DNA of 64,000 nt from NCBI RefSeq assembly GCF_021603645.1, contig NZ_BQHJ01000004.1, positions 248,001 through 312,000 on the forward strand, read 5' to 3'. Source of the stretch: Pseudomonas pseudonitroreducens. Its GTDB lineage: Bacteria; Pseudomonadota; Gammaproteobacteria; Pseudomonadales; Pseudomonadaceae. The notes beneath the pieces were generated by a model. That model saw only the letters and a list, made by a program, of their open reading frames with translations. It was not told where the DNA came from and ran no database searches. Made by a program: the position numbers and the translations under genes. Position 1 is the first letter of the stretch; each line of letters opens with the position of its first letter. Below are positions 60,196-64,000 of the stretch, piece by piece.

Positions 60196-60696
60196 ATGAT
60201 CACGCCGACCTTCCGTACCGCCACGCCCGCCGACACCGACCGCTGCTTCGAGATCGAAACAACCGCCTACGAAGGCGACGAGGCGGCGACCCGGGAGAAG
60301 ATCGCCACACGCATCGCGCAGTACCCCGAAGGCTTCCTGATCATGGAGCTGGACGGCGCGATCATCGGCTTCATCAACAGCGGCTGCGCGTTCGATGTGG
60401 TGATGTCCGACGAGGCGTTCAAGGAGCTTATCGGCCATGACCCGGCGGCGCCGAACGTGGTGATCATGTCCGTGGTGATCGACCCGGCGCAGCAGGGCAA
60501 GGGCTATGCCACGCTGCTGATGCGCAGCTTCATCGAGCGTATGGGCGGCCTCGGCAAGCGCACCATTCACCTGATGTGCAAGGACCGCCACGTGCCGCTC
60601 TACGAGCGCATGGGCTATCGCTACGTGAAGCCGTCGGAGTCCGACCACGGCGGCATGGCCTGGCACGAAATGGAGATGCAACTGGCCGCCGGGTAA
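60196..60696 (+). CDS. GNAT-family N-acetyltransferase
   Basis: 166 residues from the ATG at 60196. Acetyl-CoA site VVIDPAQQGKGYATLLMRSF (motif A, Q-x-x-G-x-G/A) and C-terminal LYERMGYRYVKPSESDHGGM. It resembles serotonin N-acetyltransferase-like GNATs. Acceptor unknown. Confidence 0.85.
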   Translation: MITPTFRTATPADTDRCFEIETTAYEGDEAATREKIATRIAQYPEGFLIMELDGAIIGFINSGCAFDVVMSDEAFKELIGHDPAAPNVVIMSVVIDPAQQGKGYATLLMRSFIERMGGLGKRTIHLMCKDRHVPLYERMGYRYVKPSESDHGGMAWHEMEMQLAAG

Positions 60697-60714
60697 GCCC
60701 CGGCCCCTGGCGCC

Positions 60715-61134
60715 TCAGCGTTCCGGCCGGTCGTTCACGCGGTCGCGCGTGGCGCGTTCGGCCAGCAGGTCGAAACGTTCCGGCAGCAGCGCTGCCTCGC
60801 CCTGTTCATCGAGCAACTGGCGAAATACCAGGTGGTCCGGGAAGCTGCGGCTGATCAGCGTGAGCAGCTCGGTACCGCGTTCGGTCAACTCGAAATTGTT
60901 GCCGGTGCCGCCATGCTCGACCGGGCGCTCGCGGATGTAGTCGTTCCTCAACAGGTCGCCCTCCAGGTCGCCGGCGATGCGCTTCAGATGGTCCACGCTG
61001 GCGTGCGATGGCTCGCCCTGCAGCCGGTGTTGCTCGGCGACTTGCTCGCCGCATTCGCGGGCCTTGTAGGGTTGGTCGGCACACTCCTGGGCGTGCAGCA
61101 GCAGGCGTTCTATCAGATCCCAGTCGTAGCTCAT
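60715..61134 (-). CDS. DUF2513-like protein
   Basis: 139 residues from the ATG at 61134 (MSYDWDLIERLLLHAQECAD). The pattern VDHLKRIAGDLEGDLLRNDY, then FELTERGTELLTLI, is a winged-helix-like fold typical of DUF2513, found in phages and chromosomes. Possible DNA-binding regulator; function unknown. Convergent with the GNAT gene. Confidence 0.65.
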   Translation of the reverse strand: MSYDWDLIERLLLHAQECADQPYKARECGEQVAEQHRLQGEPSHASVDHLKRIAGDLEGDLLRNDYIRERPVEHGGTGNNFELTERGTELLTLISRSFPDHLVFRQLLDEQGEAALLPERFDLLAERATRDRVNDRPER

Positions 61135-61339
61135 GGCGTGTCCTCCGAGGGGATGGGAAAGGTGGGAGCCTCCTGATGTGCGACCGGTCATAGCGGGGAG
61201 GGTTCGAACTTCCTGCGCGGCGGCGCGCAACCATCAATACCGTCGAGTCTCACTATCGATGCAATCGAGTGGTGCGCGGGCCGGGCACGCCTGACTATCT
61301 GTTCCAACAGCTGGTTGAACCGAGCAAGGGACAGAATCG

Positions 61340-61729
61340 ATGAACACTCCGCGCCCCACACCCGATCGCCTGGCAGTCCGCATCGCCGTTGCGCCGCTGC
61401 TGCTGGCCGTGGCCAGCCTGGTCGGCTGTGCATCGACCGCCGAAACCCGGTTGAGCTGGGACAGTCTCGGCGGCACCACCGCCCAGGACAGCGGCGCCTA
61501 CCTGAGCTGTGTCGACAACAGGCTCACCCCCGGCACCGCCACCTTCGTCAGCGACAGCGGCAATACCCGCCAGTTGCTCACCGGCAGCGCCGATCCGCTG
61601 CAGGCCAGCGGCATCGTCCAGGTGACCCCGATCGCCGGCGGCAATCACTTCAGCGCCTACCAGCGCAGCGCCTGGCAGGACAAAGGCGAGCTGCTGGACG
61701 CCGCCTACCAGTGCGCGCAACACAGCTGA
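61340..61729 (+). CDS. Predicted lipoprotein
   Basis: 129 residues. Signal sequence with lipobox (LLLAVASLVGCASTAE, Cys near residue 30), so lipid-anchored in the envelope. Mature part is Ser/Gly/Thr-rich with two more cysteines (GAYLSCVDNR; DAAYQCAQHS). No domain recognised. Confidence 0.65.
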   Translation: MNTPRPTPDRLAVRIAVAPLLLAVASLVGCASTAETRLSWDSLGGTTAQDSGAYLSCVDNRLTPGTATFVSDSGNTRQLLTGSADPLQASGIVQVTPIAGGNHFSAYQRSAWQDKGELLDAAYQCAQHS

Positions 61730-61862
61730 ACCCTCTTCGGCTCGGTCGCTCCCCCCAGCGACCCGCCCAGCGCCGGCAGGCGGCGAGTAGCCTGCGTCAG
61801 TGTCTGCCCTCGGGCTGTCGCTGATTGACTCTCCAGGGGCGCTTCCCCCAGCGCCCGCATCT

Positions 61863-61898
61863 CGCCCGCCGAGTCCCCGCTCGGTGGGCGTTTTTTTT
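61863..61898 (+). terminator. Strong intrinsic terminator
   Basis: Stem CGCCCGCCGA / TCGGTGGGCG (one wobble pair) followed by eight T. It is 134 bases beyond the lipoprotein gene, so it may end either that transcript or a separate small RNA. Otherwise nothing is recognised in 61730-62072. Confidence 0.8.
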
Positions 61899-62072
61899 AA
61901 TTTACGACTGTTGTGTATTCTGATCGGGCATGCCAGTGTGTGCGCCCTGGCGGCTGTATTCGCCTTTCGTTGCTCAAGCTGCGCATCCGGTTTGTCCGCC
62001 GGGCGCTGAACGAGGCCGCCGGCCGACGGTAAACTCACTCCCGTCGCGTAACAGAAGTACAAGAGAATCGAG

Positions 62073-62165
62073 ATGAACACGCATTTTCCGACTTGCGCCG
62101 TCTGGGTCCGTCGCGACGCAGACCTGCCCCTTCCCACCAACCTTCAGCCGACGGTGACAGCATGA
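62073..62165 (+). CDS. Small upstream ORF overlapping the amidase start
   Basis: 30 codons beginning MNTHFPTCAVWVRRDADLPL, preceded by an AGAGAA ribosome-like site, with its TGA inside the ATGA of the amidase gene. The amidase ATG has no strong site of its own, so translational coupling through this ORF is plausible. The peptide has no recognisable fold. Confidence 0.35.
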   Translation: MNTHFPTCAVWVRRDADLPLPTNLQPTVTA

Positions 62166-63856
62166 TCGAGGTAACCGAAGTTTCCATTGCGCAGCTGCGT
62201 GAAGCCCTGGAGTCGGGCCGCACCACCGCGGTCGAACTGGTCAAGGCCTACCTCGCGCGCATCGACGCCTATGATGGCCCGACCAGGCTCAACGCCGTGG
62301 TCGTGCGCAACACCGAGGCGCTGAAGGAGGCTGAAGCTTCCGACGCCCGTCGCGCCCGTGGCGAAACCCTCGGCCCGCTGGATGGCATCCCCTATACCGC
62401 CAAGGACAGCTACCTGGTCAAGGGCCTGACCGCGGCCTCCGGCAGCCCGGCCTTCAAGGACCTGGTCGCCTACCGCGACGCCTTCACCGTCGAGCGCCTG
62501 CGCGCCGGCGGCGCGATCTGCCTGGGCAAGACCAACATGCCGCCCATGGCCAATGGTGGCATGCAGCGTGGCGTCTATGGCCGCGCGGAAAGCCCGTACA
62601 ACCGCAAGTTCCTCACCGCGCCCTTCGCCTCCGGCTCGTCCAACGGCGCCGGCACCGCGACCGCCGCGAGCTTCTCGGCCTTCGGCCTGGCGGAAGAAAC
62701 CTGGTCCAGCGGTCGTGGCCCGGCCTCGAACAACGGCCTGTGCGCCTACACCCCGTCCCGTGGCGTGATCTCGGTGCGCGGCAACTGGCCGCTGACGCCG
62801 ACCATGGACGTGGTCGTGCCCTACGCACGCACCATGGCCGACCTGCTGGAAGTGCTCGATGTGGTCGTCGCCGAAGATGCCGACAAGCGTGGCGACCTGT
62901 GGCGCCTGCAGCCGTGGGTGCCGATCCCCGCCGTCAGCGAAGTGCGTCCGGCGTCCTACCTGGACCTCGCCGCCGGCCCGGAAGCCCTCAAGGGCAAGCG
63001 CCTGGGCGTGCCGCGCATGTTCATCAACAAGGACGAACTGGCCGGCACCAGCGAGAAGCCCGGCATCGGCGGCCCGACCGGCCAGCGCATCAACACCCGC
63101 GCCTCGGTCATCGACCTCTGGGAACAGGCCCGCAAGGCCCTGGAAGCCGCCGGCGCCGAAGTCGTCGAAGTGGATTTCCCGCTGGTTTCCAACTGCGAGG
63201 GCGACCGTCCTGGCGCGCCGACCGTGTACAACCGTGGCTTCGTTTCCGAGCAGTTCCTGCATGACGAGCTGTGGGAGCTGTCCGGCTGGGGCTTCGACGA
63301 TTTCCTCCGCGCCAACGGCGACCCCAAGCTGAACAAGCTGGCCGACGTCGACGGGCCGCAGATCTTCCCCCACGATCCGGGCACCCTGCCGAACCGCGAG
63401 GACGACCTGGTCGCCGGCATGGACGAGTACGTCAACATGGCCAAGCGCGGCCTGAAGACCTGGGACCAGATCGACAGCCTGCCGGACGGCCTGCGCGGCC
63501 TGGAAAAGACCCGCAAGCTCGACCTGGAAGACTGGATGGATGGCCTGAAGCTGGACGCCGTGCTGTTCCCCACCGTGGCCGACGTGGGCCCGGCGGATGC
63601 TGACGTGAACCCGGAATCGGCCGACATCGCCTGGAGCAACGGCATCTGGGTGGCCAACGGCAACCTGGCGATCCGTCACCTGGGCGTACCGACCGTCACC
63701 GTGCCGATGGGCGTGATGGCCGATATCGGCATGCCGGTGGGCCTGACCTTCGCCGGTCGCGCCTATGACGACTCCGCGCTGCTGACCTTCGCCGCGGCCT
63801 TCGAGGCCACCGGCTCCAAGCGCCAGGTGCCGCCGAGCACGCCGCCACTGGGCTGA
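62162..63856 (+). CDS. Amidase-signature family hydrolase
   Basis: 564 residues from the ATG at 62162. Ser-cisSer-Lys triad of the amidase signature fold: Lys in DGIPYTAKDSYLVKG, cis-Ser in FASGSSNGAGTATAAS, nucleophile Ser in AEETWSSGRGPASNN, where the usual TGGS is WSS. Close relatives act on small amides or are annotated as Glu-tRNA amidotransferase-like; it is not GatA by context. Substrate unknown. Ends before a strong terminator. Confidence 0.83.
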   Translation: MIEVTEVSIAQLREALESGRTTAVELVKAYLARIDAYDGPTRLNAVVVRNTEALKEAEASDARRARGETLGPLDGIPYTAKDSYLVKGLTAASGSPAFKDLVAYRDAFTVERLRAGGAICLGKTNMPPMANGGMQRGVYGRAESPYNRKFLTAPFASGSSNGAGTATAASFSAFGLAEETWSSGRGPASNNGLCAYTPSRGVISVRGNWPLTPTMDVVVPYARTMADLLEVLDVVVAEDADKRGDLWRLQPWVPIPAVSEVRPASYLDLAAGPEALKGKRLGVPRMFINKDELAGTSEKPGIGGPTGQRINTRASVIDLWEQARKALEAAGAEVVEVDFPLVSNCEGDRPGAPTVYNRGFVSEQFLHDELWELSGWGFDDFLRANGDPKLNKLADVDGPQIFPHDPGTLPNREDDLVAGMDEYVNMAKRGLKTWDQIDSLPDGLRGLEKTRKLDLEDWMDGLKLDAVLFPTVADVGPADADVNPESADIAWSNGIWVANGNLAIRHLGVPTVTVPMGVMADIGMPVGLTFAGRAYDDSALLTFAAAFEATGSKRQVPPSTPPLG

Positions 63857-63880
63857 TCGGTCGGTTGCTTCAAGCAGGAT

Positions 63881-63911
63881 AAAAAGCCGCGCCCCAGGGC
63901 GCGGTTTTTTA
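63881..63911 (+). terminator. Intrinsic terminator after the amidase gene
   Basis: AAAAAGCCGCGCCC paired with GGGCGCGG followed by six T. Confidence 0.85.
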
Positions 63912-63967
63912 TTGCCAGAAGCGTTGGGTGCGAGGTTTTCGATGATCTTGTGTGCTGATGGGCCATG

Positions 63968-63993
63968 GTTCGCGAGCAAGCTCGCTCCTACAG
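63968..63993. repeat. REP palindrome at the window end
   Basis: Single REP copy (TTCGCGAGCAAGCTCGCTCC), probably with a partner beyond the window. Confidence 0.8.
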
Positions 63994-64000
63994 GCTGTGG

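Overview
The window is a stretch of Pseudomonas chromosome. The evidence is the high-GC codon usage, many REP-type palindromes (GTAGGAGCGAGCTTGCTCGCG and relatives) between operons, and family matches throughout to Pseudomonas aromatic, leucine and nucleobase metabolism. No rRNA, tRNA, CRISPR array, insertion sequence or replication origin was seen. Species cannot be fixed from this sequence alone.

Left part (1-13660). It opens with the 3' end of a polyphosphate kinase 2 gene, then envelope or hypothetical genes (a TPR/glycan-like protein, a MORN-repeat protein, a 24-residue membrane peptide, two membrane proteins). A 244-bp tandem duplication follows. Next comes a visibly AT-richer accessory island (about 5280-9210). 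It holds a transglutaminase-like Cys/His/Asp protein, a BRO-N antirepressor-type gene preceded by a C4-like antisense RNA, and a two-gene cassette encoding an HslV-like N-terminal-threonine hydrolase and a HEPN protein. That cassette is the best candidate for an undescribed system. Beyond the island lie a membrane-anchored catalase-like gene, a two-haem c-type cytochrome gene, and a remnant that fuses sigma-factor region 2 to a membrane anchor but has no start codon.

Central part (13677-41523) is a catabolic supercluster. pobA/pobR makes protocatechuate, pcaQ/pcaHG cleaves it, pcaR/pcaK provide control and uptake, catR/catBCA runs the catechol branch, and pcaIJF and pcaBDC complete the beta-ketoadipate pathway to succinyl-CoA and acetyl-CoA. 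It is followed by acetoacetyl-CoA synthetase and the leucine/isovalerate operon liuRABCDE, whose product acetoacetate is the substrate of that synthetase. Operator palindromes for PcaQ, PcaR (three sites before pcaR, one before pcaK, two before pcaI), CatR and LiuR can be read directly.

Right part (41742-63993). A sigma-54 activator is translationally linked to three genes matching the quinohemoprotein amine dehydrogenase maturation factors QhpF (ABC exporter), QhpE (subtilisin-like protease) and QhpG (flavin monooxygenase). The enzyme's structural genes are not in the window. Next are a semialdehyde dehydrogenase with its divergent LysR regulator, an IPT/TIG membrane protein, an NCS2 nucleobase permease, a secreted metallo-beta-lactamase-fold protein, and a run of small metabolic and regulatory genes (TetR, O-methyltransferase, LysR, RidA, GNAT, DUF2513, lipoprotein). 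The window ends with an amidase-signature gene whose start overlaps a small upstream ORF.
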